Positions 27,236 to 36,517 are shown, counted from the stretch's first letter. The stretch: 64,000 nt of DNA from Nocardia sp. BMG111209 (GCF_000381925.1 NZ_KB907309.1:62001-126000); one strand, 5' to 3'. Numbers and translations: made by a program. Notes: generated by a model not told the origin, from the letters alone.

Positions 27236-29251
27236 TTGTCCGGTCATCCGGTTCAGCCGAATCGCCGTTCGTTCCTCGTCGCGCTGGGCGCGAGCACGGC
27301 CGCCGGATTGCTGTCGTGTTCCGCACCTGCGGCCGACCGCACCGGAGCCCCGGTGGATGCGGCGATCCGGCCGCAGGACGACCTGTTCCGGCACGTCAAC
27401 GGCCGGTGGCTCGCCGATTATCGGCTGCCGCCGGACAAGGCGAGTTACGGCACCTTCGGCGAGGTGGCCGATCTGGTGCAGCGGCAGTTGCACGACATCG
27501 TCGAGGGCATCCGCGATCCGCGAGCGGGCAGCGCCGAACAGCAGATCCGCGACATCTACGACGCCCGCCTGGATCTCGACACGATCGAGCGGCTCGGAAT
27601 GTCGCCGCTGGCCGACCTTTTCGACACGATCGACGCCGCGGCCACCCGGCCGGAGCTGGCGCACGTGATGGGCCGGTTGCCGATCGACGGGCTGATCCGG
27701 CTCCGAATCTCGGTGGACCGCCGCGATTCCGCGGGTCACCTGCCGGTGATCGGCCAGTCCGGGCTCGGCCTGGGTGAGCAGTACTATCGCAAACCCGAAT
27801 TCGCGCAACAACTCTCGGACTATCGGACGCTGCTGGGGCAGCTGGCTGCCGGGGCCGGGCTGCCGGATCCCGACGCGGTGGCGCAGCGGGTGTTCGGGCT
27901 GGAGCGGCAGATCGCGGCGAATTCCTGGGACAACGTGCGCACCCGCGACTACGACGCCACCTACAACCGGATGTCCTGGAACGAATTGACCGGCACCGCA
28001 CCGGGTTTCGATTGGGATGCCTGGCTGGCGGGCTGCACGGACCGGCCCGCCGGGCTGTTCGGGACGGTCGTGGTGGGCGAACCGTCCTTCGTCAGCGCGG
28101 CCGGCGGTCTGTGGTCGGAGGCCGACCTCACCTCCTGGCGGGACTATCTGAAACTGAGCCTGATCCGCGCCTATGCCCGATATCTGCCGAAGGCGATCTC
28201 CGACGCCAATTTCGCCTTCTTCGGCACCGCGATGGGCGGAATGCGCGAGCGCCCGGAACATTGGCGGTCGGCGATCGGCACGGTCAACGAGACGATCGGC
28301 CAGCAGCTCGGCAAATTGTATGTGGCCCGGCATTTCCCGCCGGCGGCGAAACAACGCGCGCAGGAACTGGTCACCGATATCGTGGCCGCCTATCGGGACA
28401 GTTTCCGGGATTCGACCTGGATGTCACCGGAAACGCGCGCGGCCGCGACGGCCAAACTGGAGCGGATCGACGCCCGGCTCGGCTATCCGGACACCTGGAT
28501 CGACTATTCGTCGCTGCGCGTCACCCGCGGAAAACTCGTCGAATCACTGCGCGCGGTCGAAGTTTTCGAGGCGCAGCGTGGATTCGCGAAATTGGGTGGC
28601 GCCGTGGATCGATCGGAATGGTCGGTCGCACCCCAGACGGTCAACGCGTTCTACACCGCCACGGCCAATCAGATCACCTTCCCCGCGGCATTCCTGCAAC
28701 CACCGTTCTTCGACCACGACGCGGCCCCAGCGGCGAACTACGGCGGCGCCGGCGCGGTGATCGGCCACGAGATCGGCCACGGATTCGACGATCAGGGCAG
28801 CAAATACGACGCCGACGGCAACCGCCGGGACTGGTGGACCCCGGCGGACCGCGCGGCCTTCGAGGCGAGGACCGCACAGCTGATCGCCCAGTACGACGCG
28901 CTGATCCCCACCGGCCTCGCCCCCGACCTGCACGTCTCCGGCGCCCTCACCGTCGGCGAGAACCTGGCCGACCTGCGCGGCCTCACGATCGCCGTGGCCG
29001 CCTACGGTCGCGCCGCCGAGCGGGCCGGCCACACCCCCGACCACCCCGCCCTGTTCCGCGCCTGGGCCCGCAACTGGCGCGAACAACAAACCCCGCAGGC
29101 CCTGGAACACCGCATCGCCACCGACCCGCACTCCCCCGGCGAATTCCGCTGCAACCAGGTCGTCCGCAACCTGCCCGAGTTCTACACCGCCTTCGACGTC
29201 CACGAACCCGACCGCATGTACCTCCCCCCGGACCAGCGCGTAACCCTCTGA
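27236..29251 (+). CDS. M13-family zinc metallopeptidase, exported lipoprotein
   Basis: About 671 residues from TTG 27236, chosen because GGGAGAGGAA lies 5-6 bp upstream; an ATG at 27173 in frame is an alternative with no good ribosome site. NRRSFLVALGASTAAGLLSCS is a twin-arginine-like signal ending in a lipobox, so the enzyme is probably anchored outside the membrane. Zinc site: GHEIGHGFDDQG (HExxH) and ENLADLRG (third ligand Glu). NAFYTATANQITFPA is the neprilysin-type substrate motif. The stop codon TGA is the first part of a hairpin repeat array. Confidence 0.92.
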   Translation: MSGHPVQPNRRSFLVALGASTAAGLLSCSAPAADRTGAPVDAAIRPQDDLFRHVNGRWLADYRLPPDKASYGTFGEVADLVQRQLHDIVEGIRDPRAGSAEQQIRDIYDARLDLDTIERLGMSPLADLFDTIDAAATRPELAHVMGRLPIDGLIRLRISVDRRDSAGHLPVIGQSGLGLGEQYYRKPEFAQQLSDYRTLLGQLAAGAGLPDPDAVAQRVFGLERQIAANSWDNVRTRDYDATYNRMSWNELTGTAPGFDWDAWLAGCTDRPAGLFGTVVVGEPSFVSAAGGLWSEADLTSWRDYLKLSLIRAYARYLPKAISDANFAFFGTAMGGMRERPEHWRSAIGTVNETIGQQLGKLYVARHFPPAAKQRAQELVTDIVAAYRDSFRDSTWMSPETRAAATAKLERIDARLGYPDTWIDYSSLRVTRGKLVESLRAVEVFEAQRGFAKLGGAVDRSEWSVAPQTVNAFYTATANQITFPAAFLQPPFFDHDAAPAANYGGAGAVIGHEIGHGFDDQGSKYDADGNRRDWWTPADRAAFEARTAQLIAQYDALIPTGLAPDLHVSGALTVGENLADLRGLTIAVAAYGRAAERAGHTPDHPALFRAWARNWREQQTPQALEHRIATDPHSPGEFRCNQVVRNLPEFYTAFDVHEPDRMYLPPDQRVTL

Positions 29252-29407
29252 GCCGAAGACTCACGGGTGCCTCTGAGCCGAAGGCTCACGATGACGCTGA
29301 GCCGAGGGCTCACGATGACTCCGAGCCGAGGGCTCACGACGATCCGAGCCGCAGGCTCACGGTGACTCCCGGCCGAAGGCTCAGGACGATCCCGAGCCGC
29401 AGGCTCA
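29249..29407. repeat. Array of seven tandem mini-hairpins spanning a convergent gene junction
   Basis: Seven units every 22-25 bp, each based on TGAGCC-(3 nt)-GGCTCA, a 6-bp stem with loop GAA, GAG or GCA, joined by linkers such as CGATGACTC. The first unit contains the TGA stop of the M13 gene. The last contains, on the other strand, the TGA stop of the debranching-like gene. The array fills the entire gap between the two genes. Likely terminator function in both directions; the expansion is unusual. Confidence 0.9.
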
Positions 29408-31528
29408 CTGGGTGATGAGGTGCCAGTCGTCGGGGAGGTTGGCGGTGGTGACCTTGTTGCCCTCGACCGCCAGGTCGATGACCGCGTTGCCGAGGCGGAG
29501 GTCGGTGAGGGCGATGCGGCCCCAGCGGGCGGGGAGGTGGGGCAGCACGGTGAGGGTGCGGTGCGGGGCGTCGGGTGCGAGGCCCAGGAAGGAGCGGACC
29601 AGCAGTAGCGGGGCGGCACTGGCCCAGGCCTGGGGTGAGCAGGAGGTGGGATAGGGGACGGGGGCGGAGAAGCGGGAACGCGGGAAACCGCAGAACAATT
29701 CGGGCAGGCGGCCGCCGAAGGCGGCGGCGGCGTCGAGCAGGCCGTCGGCGAGCCGCGTGGCCAGTTCGATCGCGCCGGGGATGTGCCGGTAGCGCAGCAG
29801 ACCGGCGACCACGATCGCGGTGTCGTGCGGCCACACCGAACCGTTGTGGTAACTCATCGGGTTGTAGGCGCCCATATTGGACGACAGTGTGCGCACACCG
29901 AATCCGGAGTTCATCTCGGCGCTGGACAGCCACCGCACCAGCAGGTTGGCGTGTTCGTCGGGGACGATACCGGTCCACAGGCAGTGGCCGACATTGCTGG
30001 TGAGCGCGTCCATCCGATGCTTGTTGCCGTCCAATGCGACGGCGTACCAGCCCTTTTCGGGTATCCAGAACGCCTCGGCGAATTTGGTCCGCAGTACCGC
30101 GGCCTGATCGCGCAGGCCCTCGGCCATGTCCGGATCGTCGAATTCGTCGGCGAGTTCGGCGCGGGCCAGCAGGGCCGCGTACGCGTAACCCTGGACCTCG
30201 CACAGCGCGATCGGGCTGTGCGCGATCTGCCCGGCCGCGTCGTTGATACCGTCGAAGCTGTCCTTCCAGCCCTGGTTGACCAGGCCGCGGTCGGTGGCGC
30301 GCTGATATTCGAGGAATCCGTCGCCGTCGCGGTCGCCGTACTGGGACATCCATTGCAGGGCAGCGTCGGCGGCGGGCAGCAGCGGCTGGATCACCTCCGG
30401 ATCCGCGCCCCAGCGCCAGGCCTCGGCCAGCAGCATCACGAAGATCGGCGTGGCATCGACTGTCCCGTAATAGGTCTCGCCGCCGAGTACGGCGCCGCTG
30501 GCGGGGCCGCGGCGGATCTCGTGCATGATCCGGCCGGGTTCCTCCTCGGTCAGCGGATCCAGGTGCTGCCCTTGCAGTTCGGCCAGCTGCTGCATGGTGC
30601 CCAGCGCCAGGCTCATGTCCAGCGGCAGCGCCATCCACGCGGTGAGCAGGCTGTCGCGGCCGAACAGGGTCATGAACCACGGCGCGCCGGCGGCGACGAA
30701 GGTGCGACCCTCGCGGGTGTCGTCGTGGATGCGCAGCGCGCCGAGGTCACTCTCGGTGCGCTGCAACACCGTCGACAGCAGCGGATTGCCGGCGGTCATG
30801 GTGGTGGCGGTGTCGCGCCACGCCTCGATCTTGCGGCCGGGTTCGGTGGATTCGTAATGCTCACCGGGCCGGAGTTGAACGTGCGCAAGCTGATTGGCCA
30901 GCGTCGGCTGGGCCAGCACCTCGGTCTGCCAGCGCTCGCCGGGCCGGACCACCACCCGCCAGGACAGCGAGCCCGGCAGGATCGTCGGCACCTCCGACGA
31001 CGAGATCGACAGTCCGCGAGTGCGATCGGCGCGGTCGTTGAGCAGCAGCTCGTTGTCGGTGACCAGTACCTCGGCACGGCCGTGCCCGGTGCGGCCCTCC
31101 TTGACGGCGAACAGGTCGACGAAATCGGCGTCGACGTACAGATCGAGCGCGACCGCGGTGGGTTCGCGGCCGAGATTCTCCAGCACGATGGTCTCGCGCA
31201 GCCCGTCGGCGACCAGGCGCTCACGCAACACCAGCAGCGTGCTGTCGGCCGCGCCGGCCCGTGGGGGCCGGCGCAGCACGAACCGAGCGGTGAACGCCTC
31301 GGGACTCAGCACGGACAACGGTTCGGGCCGTTGCCCGTCCATCCGCAACTCCCACCGGGACACCACGCGCGCGTCACGGAAGAACAACCCGTGCGAGGTG
31401 CCCGGTTCGACATCACCGATGCGATCCGAAAGGCAGAACGTACTTCCCTCGACCAATGTGACCGGGCCGACCCAGCCACCGAGGCCCGCCGGTTCACCGG
31501 CATTGAGCGCGGCGGGGGCATCGGTCAC
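29405..31528 (-). CDS. Amylo-alpha-1,6-glucosidase/glycogen-debranching-like protein
   Basis: 707 residues. The N-terminal beta domain (TLVEGSTFCLSDRIGDV ... SHGLFFRDARVVSRWEL) is that of the GDE_N_bis family. The C-terminal alpha/alpha barrel holds APWFMTLFGRDSLLTAW, NQGWKDSFDGI and YHNGSVWPHDTAI, as in glucosidases of the GH15/GDE type. Starts at GTG 31528, overlapping the glycosyltransferase stop by 4 bp, so both are one operon under the CIRCE element. No signal peptide; cytoplasmic. The substrate is probably a short alpha-glucan or a glucosyl metabolite. Confidence 0.85.
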   Translation of the reverse strand: MTDAPAALNAGEPAGLGGWVGPVTLVEGSTFCLSDRIGDVEPGTSHGLFFRDARVVSRWELRMDGQRPEPLSVLSPEAFTARFVLRRPPRAGAADSTLLVLRERLVADGLRETIVLENLGREPTAVALDLYVDADFVDLFAVKEGRTGHGRAEVLVTDNELLLNDRADRTRGLSISSSEVPTILPGSLSWRVVVRPGERWQTEVLAQPTLANQLAHVQLRPGEHYESTEPGRKIEAWRDTATTMTAGNPLLSTVLQRTESDLGALRIHDDTREGRTFVAAGAPWFMTLFGRDSLLTAWMALPLDMSLALGTMQQLAELQGQHLDPLTEEEPGRIMHEIRRGPASGAVLGGETYYGTVDATPIFVMLLAEAWRWGADPEVIQPLLPAADAALQWMSQYGDRDGDGFLEYQRATDRGLVNQGWKDSFDGINDAAGQIAHSPIALCEVQGYAYAALLARAELADEFDDPDMAEGLRDQAAVLRTKFAEAFWIPEKGWYAVALDGNKHRMDALTSNVGHCLWTGIVPDEHANLLVRWLSSAEMNSGFGVRTLSSNMGAYNPMSYHNGSVWPHDTAIVVAGLLRYRHIPGAIELATRLADGLLDAAAAFGGRLPELFCGFPRSRFSAPVPYPTSCSPQAWASAAPLLLVRSFLGLAPDAPHRTLTVLPHLPARWGRIALTDLRLGNAVIDLAVEGNKVTTANLPDDWHLITQ

Positions 31529-32814
31529 GCCGAATCACCCGCCATTCCGCCCGTGAGGGCAGGCGCGCCGGGAACGACGGGAGAGCCGGGCCGGACGATA
31601 CCGACCGGCCAGGGGGTGAACGCCGCGAAATCGCGGCTGACCTGCGGAACCCGCTGCTGCCGTAGCACTCTGCGGTAGCACTGTTCGTAACCGAGGCCGA
31701 GGGTGTCGGCGCCGAAGTTGGCGACGACGTGGTCCCGGCACGCCTGCGGGTCGTAGGACTGCACCTCCTCGATCGCGGCCGGTAATTCGGCCGGATCGTC
31801 GCAGATGCGCCCGGTGACGCCGTCCACGATCACCTCGGATACGGCACCGCCGCGCAACGCCACCACCGGCGTCCCGCAGACCATCGCCTCGATCATCACC
31901 ATGCCGAACGGTTCCTCCCACTGCACCGGGAACAACAGACATCTGGCTTCGGACAACAGTTTTCGTTTGTCGTTCGCGTCGGCCATGCCGAACACGAGGT
32001 CGACCTCCGTGAGCAGTGGCCGTACCACTTGCTCGAAGTACGCCTTCTCGGGCGGCTCGGAACACTTGCCGGCGAGCACCAGTGGCATACCGACCGCGTG
32101 CGCGGCCTGCAACGCCAGATGCGGCGCCTTGCACTGGTTGTAGCGACCCAGGAAGAGAGCGTAGTCCTTTTTCTGCGGCTGGAAGGGCCAATCGTCGACC
32201 CGGAGCGCATTGTGCACGCGACCGACCCAGCTCAGATCGGGCGCGATCTCCCGTTGCCGATCGCTGATCGCGATCATGGCCACGTCATCGCGGAGCTCAC
32301 TGTAATAGGTGTGGCAGTCGCCGTCGACGGGACCGTGCACGGTGATCACCGTGGGCACGTTCAGGTCCCGGTAGAAGGCCGCGTTCATCGGCCCGGCGAA
32401 GGTGTGGTCGTGCACGATGTCGATCCGGTCACGCGCGGCGATGTCCTCCAGGACGCGGCGGATCTTGAGGGCGTGCAGGACCTCCGGGAACGGATCCCCG
32501 AGCCGCTCGGCCTGGATCTCGTCCCAGACCGAGATGAAACGGGTGGCCCGGGTGCCGGGTTCACCGGCGCCGAGCAGGGTCACCCGATGGCCACGGTCGA
32601 CGAGCGCGTCGACCAGATCGGCCACGACGGCTTCCACTCCGCCGTAGGCCTTGGGTGGGACGTCGAAATAGGGAGGTACCACCATCGCGATGTGCAATGG
32701 CGCCCGGGCATCGGCGAGAATCTCGCCGACCGCCGGTTTGTCGAACGGCGAGAGCGGCGATGGAACCGCCGTGGACTGCCGATTCAATCGTGAAGCAGAG
32801 AACTGGGGGCTCAT
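31525..32814 (-). CDS. GT4-family glycosyltransferase
   Basis: 429 residues from ATG 32814 (MSPQFSASRL), 3 bp after AGGAGG; a GTG at 32826 is in frame. GT-B fold: N-terminal HIAMVVPPYFDVPPKAYGGVE, IDIVHDHTFAGP, nucleotide-binding FLGRYNQCKAPHLALQAA and the EEPFGMVMIEAMVCGTPVVAL donor motif (EX7E). Transfers a sugar from a nucleotide donor; the acceptor is not known. Operon with the debranching-like gene. A perfect CIRCE sits 29 bp upstream of the start, implying HrcA control. Confidence 0.88.
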   Translation of the reverse strand: MSPQFSASRLNRQSTAVPSPLSPFDKPAVGEILADARAPLHIAMVVPPYFDVPPKAYGGVEAVVADLVDALVDRGHRVTLLGAGEPGTRATRFISVWDEIQAERLGDPFPEVLHALKIRRVLEDIAARDRIDIVHDHTFAGPMNAAFYRDLNVPTVITVHGPVDGDCHTYYSELRDDVAMIAISDRQREIAPDLSWVGRVHNALRVDDWPFQPQKKDYALFLGRYNQCKAPHLALQAAHAVGMPLVLAGKCSEPPEKAYFEQVVRPLLTEVDLVFGMADANDKRKLLSEARCLLFPVQWEEPFGMVMIEAMVCGTPVVALRGGAVSEVIVDGVTGRICDDPAELPAAIEEVQSYDPQACRDHVVANFGADTLGLGYEQCYRRVLRQQRVPQVSRDFAAFTPWPVGIVRPGSPVVPGAPALTGGMAGDSA

Positions 32815-32842
32815 GATCCTCCTCACTGAGGAAACACAACCG

Positions 32843-32869
32843 TTAGCACTCTATTGCAACGAGTGCTAA
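32843..32869 (-). promoter_or_regulatory. Perfect CIRCE (HrcA operator)
   Basis: TTAGCACTC at 32843-32851, nine bases, GAGTGCTAA at 32861-32869, identical to the bacterial CIRCE consensus. It lies directly upstream of the GT4-debranching operon and not of a chaperone gene. HrcA binding would repress the operon at normal temperature. Confidence 0.93.
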
Positions 32870-32921
32870 TTATGCCTGCTCCGAGCCATTTTCGGAAGAT
32901 CAAAAATTGGCGCGTTTTAAC

Positions 32922-32940
32922 TTAGGCTAGGCTGGCCTAC
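32922..32940 (+). promoter_or_regulatory. IdeR/DtxR-like iron box upstream of FecB-like gene
   Basis: TTAGGCTAGGCTGGCCTAC matches 15 of 19 positions of the IdeR consensus TTAGGTTAGGCTAACCTAA. It lies 48 bp before the lipoprotein start, so transcription should rise when iron is scarce. Confidence 0.85.
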
Positions 32941-32988
32941 ATTGCGGCCGCACCACGCCGCCGTTTTCGATGGACGGAGAGCTCGACG

Positions 32989-33975
32989 ATGAAACCCGCC
33001 CGGACACCCCGCCGCCGCGGAGTGCGCCTCACACTCCTCGCCCTGGCCGGCGTCCTGACCGTAGCCGTGGCCGGCTGCGGATCGAGCACCGACGACGGGC
33101 AATCCAGTTCCGGCGGCGACAGCGTCGTGGTCGACCACGCCCGGGGTCGCACCACCGTCACCGGTACCCCGAAACGTGTTGTCACGCTGGGCAGTCAGTG
33201 GCTGGACGCCACCGTCGCGCTCGGCGTGACCCCGGTCGGCTACATCGACAACGTCGCCGGACTCGCCGGTGCGGCGTCGCCGTGGCTGCCGGCGCTCGGC
33301 GACGCGAAGAAACTGTCGTCCCAGGGCAAACTGGACGAGCAGGTCGCGGCGCTGAATCCCGATCTGATCCTGGTGGACGGCTTCCTCGCGGATCAGAAGA
33401 CCTACGACACCATGACCAAGATCGCGCCGACCGTACCGGGACTCACCGCGGCGACGGTGCAGTCCTGGCGGGACGAGGTCGCCACGCTCGGAAAGGTGCT
33501 GCACCGCAAGGATTCCGCCGACAAGGTGATCGCGGGCCTCGACGGCCGGCTCTCCGATCTGGCGGCGAAGAATCCGGGCCTGAAGGGTAAGACCTTCGCC
33601 TCCACCTGGCTGGCGAGTCCCGCGCAGCTGATGGTGCTCACCGATCCGAACGACGGCTCGGCCCAGGTATTCGGCCAACTGGGCCTGCAGATTCCGCAGG
33701 GGTTGCAGCAACTGCCCGCCCACCAGGGCCGGGCCCAGTTGTCCACCGAGCGCCTCGATCAACTGAATACCGATCTGCTGCTGGCCGGATATTCACCGGG
33801 TCAGGACGAGACCTACCGCAAACTCCCGGGTTTCGCGGAGCTGCCCGCGGTGCACAAGAACGCCGTGGTCTTCCTGACGGTGCAGGAGATCAGCGCGATC
33901 AATCAGCCGACCGCGCTGTCCCTGCCCTACCTGCTGGACCGGATCGCTCCGGCACTTCCCAACGCGGCCAAGTGA
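32989..33975 (+). CDS. Iron-siderophore ABC transporter substrate-binding lipoprotein (FecB-like)
   Basis: 328 residues. Signal peptide with lipobox VAVAGC (Cys30). The mature part is a class III binding protein: KRVVTLGSQWLDATVALGVTPVGY, LNPDLILVDGF and a C-terminal helical lobe. It captures a ferric siderophore outside the membrane. An IdeR-like box is upstream. No permease or ATPase for uptake is next to it; the neighbouring DrrABC genes are convergent and of exporter type, so the import partners lie elsewhere. Confidence 0.9.
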   Translation: MKPARTPRRRGVRLTLLALAGVLTVAVAGCGSSTDDGQSSSGGDSVVVDHARGRTTVTGTPKRVVTLGSQWLDATVALGVTPVGYIDNVAGLAGAASPWLPALGDAKKLSSQGKLDEQVAALNPDLILVDGFLADQKTYDTMTKIAPTVPGLTAATVQSWRDEVATLGKVLHRKDSADKVIAGLDGRLSDLAAKNPGLKGKTFASTWLASPAQLMVLTDPNDGSAQVFGQLGLQIPQGLQQLPAHQGRAQLSTERLDQLNTDLLLAGYSPGQDETYRKLPGFAELPAVHKNAVVFLTVQEISAINQPTALSLPYLLDRIAPALPNAAK

Positions 33976-33981
33976 TTCCGG

Positions 33982-34018
33982 CCGCCGGGCCGTGACCTAG
34001 CCGGCCGCGGCCCGGCGG
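33982..34018. terminator. Bidirectional hairpin between FecB-like and DrrC-like genes
   Basis: CCGCCGGGCC at 33982-33991 pairs perfectly with GGCCCGGCGG at 34009-34018 across a 17-nt loop. It lies at the junction of two convergent genes and overlaps the last codons of the permease. Confidence 0.65.
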
Positions 34019-34761
34019 TAACCGCGCACCGCGAGCGCGCCGAACACCAGCGCCAGACCGGCCGACCAGGCCAGCGTCTGCAACACCGGCACCAGCAGCG
34101 GACCACCGAGCAGGAAGTGCCGCATCGCCTCGATGGCGCAGCTCATCGGCTGGGCCCGGACGACCGGCTGCAACCAGCCCGGATAGTTGTCCACCGGAAC
34201 GAAACCCGAGTTGAAGAACATGCCCAGCAGCGTCACCGCGGCGAACAGCTGGACCACCTTCGCCCCGGCCTTGCCGACGCCGACGCTGATCACCATCGTG
34301 GCGAAGCCGGGGATCAGCAGCACCGGCACCAGCAGCAGACCCAGTGCGCCCCACCAGCCCTCGTGGAACCGCAGGCCCAGTGCGACACCGAGGACCACCA
34401 CGATCAGGGTGGACACCAGGGTGCGGCCGCATTCGGCCACCAGGCGGCCGATCAGTCCGACGCTGCGATGCACCGGCAGCACCCAGAACCGCCGCAGCAG
34501 ACCGCTTTCCGCCTCGGCGTGCAGCGACAGGCCGGTGCCCATCGCGCCGTACATGGCGCCGGTGACCGCGATCATCGGCACGAAGCCGTAGATGGCGTCG
34601 GTGCCCGAGGAGAATGTGAGCGCTCGGTTCAGCACCAGCTGATACATGAGCAACAACAGGACCGGCAGGATGATCGTGGAGGTCAGCACCTCCTGCTCGC
34701 GCGGCCAGCGCCGCATCAACCGGCCGGCCTCGACCAGACTCTGATCCACCAGGGTTCTCAC
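33997..34761 (-). CDS. ABC-2 type permease (DrrC/DrrB-like)
   Basis: 254 residues from GTG 34761, overlapping the preceding permease stop (GTGA). About six membrane helices, e.g. TIILPVLLLLMYQLVLN, FVPMIAVTGAMYGAMG, TLIVVVLGVALGLRF. The SGFVPVDNYPGWLQPVVRAQPMSCAIEAMR segment is the ABC-2 signature. Third gene of the iron-box-controlled drr-type operon; it would pair with the other permease around the ATPase. Confidence 0.9.
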   Translation of the reverse strand: MRTLVDQSLVEAGRLMRRWPREQEVLTSTIILPVLLLLMYQLVLNRALTFSSGTDAIYGFVPMIAVTGAMYGAMGTGLSLHAEAESGLLRRFWVLPVHRSVGLIGRLVAECGRTLVSTLIVVVLGVALGLRFHEGWWGALGLLLVPVLLIPGFATMVISVGVGKAGAKVVQLFAAVTLLGMFFNSGFVPVDNYPGWLQPVVRAQPMSCAIEAMRHFLLGGPLLVPVLQTLAWSAGLALVFGALAVRGYRRAAAG

Positions 34762-35540
34762 GGCCGCCGCCTCTCCACCCGCACCGCCAGTGCGGTGAAC
34801 ACCACGATCAGTCCGGCGATCCACGCCACCGTGATGCCCAGGGCCGCGGTGAATTCGCCGGCCGCCAGGTCCCGCAGCGCCGACGCGGCCTGCGACACCG
34901 GCTGATTGCGCACGAACGGCTGGATCCAGCCCGGGAACAGCTGCGCCGGAACGAAACCCGTCGACATCATGATCAGCAGCAACTGCGGGGTCAGCAGGGC
35001 CGACGCTCCGATCTCCGGCTTGCCGGTCACCACCCCCAGGGTGTCGGCGCCGATCACGATCGCCACCCCGAAAGCCAGTGTCAGCAGGACGAATACGACG
35101 GCCGCGCCAGCGTCGTGGAAGCGGAATCCGAAGATCGAGCCGATCACCAGTCCCCCGGCGACCGCGGCGACCGCGCGCGCCAGATTCGCCGACATCCGCG
35201 CCGCCAGCGGCAGCCAGGCCTGTACGGGCATCGACCGCAGCCGGGTTCCCATGCCGCTGTGCACATCCCGGGCCGAGCGGTCGCCGGCGGACATCCCGGT
35301 GAAGAACATGCCCTGCAGCAGGATCACCGGCAGCAGGTACTGGGCGTATTTGCCGCCGCTCATCTCCATCGAATGCCGCAGCGGCACATAGAAACACACG
35401 AAGAAGATCATCGGCGCGAGGAAACCGAACGGCAGATCGCCCTCGCGCAGCGCCGCGCGCAGCGTGCGGCCCGACAGCGCCGACCACTGCAACGCGGCCG
35501 GCACCCGCAGCGGGGTCGCGGCCAGGGTGGTCTCGGTCAC
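34758..35540 (-). CDS. ABC-2 type permease (DrrB-like)
   Basis: 260 residues from GTG 35540, overlapping the ATPase stop (GTGA). Membrane helices and the ABC-2 segment STGFVPAQLFPGWIQPFVRNQPVSQAASALRDL. Similar in layout to the next gene, so the exporter is probably a heterodimer. Downstream of a siderophore assembly line and under an iron box: export of the siderophore or its precursor is the simplest reading. Confidence 0.9.
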   Translation of the reverse strand: MTETTLAATPLRVPAALQWSALSGRTLRAALREGDLPFGFLAPMIFFVCFYVPLRHSMEMSGGKYAQYLLPVILLQGMFFTGMSAGDRSARDVHSGMGTRLRSMPVQAWLPLAARMSANLARAVAAVAGGLVIGSIFGFRFHDAGAAVVFVLLTLAFGVAIVIGADTLGVVTGKPEIGASALLTPQLLLIMMSTGFVPAQLFPGWIQPFVRNQPVSQAASALRDLAAGEFTAALGITVAWIAGLIVVFTALAVRVERRRP

Positions 35541-36517
35541 GAGGACACTCCGACCGGTTCGGTGACATTCGACTCGGGACGGGTGAGCTGGATGAAGACC
35601 TCGTCCAGGGACGGCCGCCGCAACGCGATGTCGATCAGCTCGATCCGCGCGTCGGTGATGCGGCGCAGGACCTCGGTGAGCGTCGCGGCGCCGTCGGGGG
35701 CGGGCAGCGACACCCGGTCCTTCGCCTCGGCCACCGTCGTCTCGCCGAGACCCGCCAGCGCTTCGACCACCGCGGGCACATCCGCGGCCGAGACCGGGAC
35801 CACCTCGCAGTAGCTCGCGCCGGAGCGGGCCTTCAGCTGGTCGGCGGTGCCCTCCGCGATCACCGTGCCCTTGTCGACCACGATGATGTTGTCGCTGAGC
35901 GCATCCGCCTCCTCCAGATACTGGGTGGTGAGCAGGATGGTGACGCCCTGTTCGCGCAGATCGCGCACCAGCGACCAGACGCCTTGGCGGCTCACCGGAT
36001 CCAGGCCGGTGGTGGGCTCGTCCAGGAACACCACCTTCGGCAATCGCACCAGGCCACAAGCGATGTCGATGCGCCGGCGCATACCGCCGGAGTACTGCCC
36101 CACCCGGCGATCGGCGGCCTCGGTGAGTTCGAACTGCGCCAGCAATTCGTCGGCCCGCTGCCGGGCCTGCTTGGACCGCAGGCCCAGCAGGCGGCCGAAC
36201 AGGACCAGATTCTCCCGGCCGGTCAGCACCTCGTCCAGCGCCGCGTACTGACCGGTCAGCATGATCGACGCGCGCACCTGCGACGCCTGCCGGACCACGT
36301 CGAATCCGGCCACCGTGGCGTGACCGGCGTCCGGCCGCAGCAGCGTGGACAGCACCGAGACCGTGGTGGTCTTCCCGGCGCCGTTGGGACCCAGCACCCC
36401 CAGCACGCTGCCCGCCTGCGCGCTGAAACTGATGCCGCGCAGGGCTTTCACCTCGCCGAATGTCTTCTCCACGGACTCGACCACGATCGCCGCGTCGGTG
36501 GATCGGGTTCCCGTCAC
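35537..36517 (-). CDS. ABC transporter ATP-binding protein (DrrA-like)
   Basis: 326 residues. Walker A LGPNGAGKTTT, Q-loop MLTGQYAALDE, signature YSGGMRRRIDIA, Walker B VFLDEPTTGLDP and switch TTQYLEEAD. The C-terminal 100 residues carry the DrrA-type extension ending LRRPSLDEVFIQLT. Start ATG 36517. First gene of the exporter operon; an IdeR-like box lies 42 bp upstream. Confidence 0.93.
   Translation of the reverse strand: MTGTRSTDAAIVVESVEKTFGEVKALRGISFSAQAGSVLGVLGPNGAGKTTTVSVLSTLLRPDAGHATVAGFDVVRQASQVRASIMLTGQYAALDEVLTGRENLVLFGRLLGLRSKQARQRADELLAQFELTEAADRRVGQYSGGMRRRIDIACGLVRLPKVVFLDEPTTGLDPVSRQGVWSLVRDLREQGVTILLTTQYLEEADALSDNIIVVDKGTVIAEGTADQLKARSGASYCEVVPVSAADVPAVVEALAGLGETTVAEAKDRVSLPAPDGAATLTEVLRRITDARIELIDIALRRPSLDEVFIQLTRPESNVTEPVGVSS

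Noticed and set aside
27131..28354. Minus-strand frame across the first half of the M13 peptidase
   Set aside because: The plus-strand gene has a signal, HExxH and full family length; the antisense product has no motif.
29249..29407. CRISPR array
   Set aside because: Units are only 22-25 bp with 6-10 bp linkers that are themselves similar; there are no unique spacers and no cas genes.
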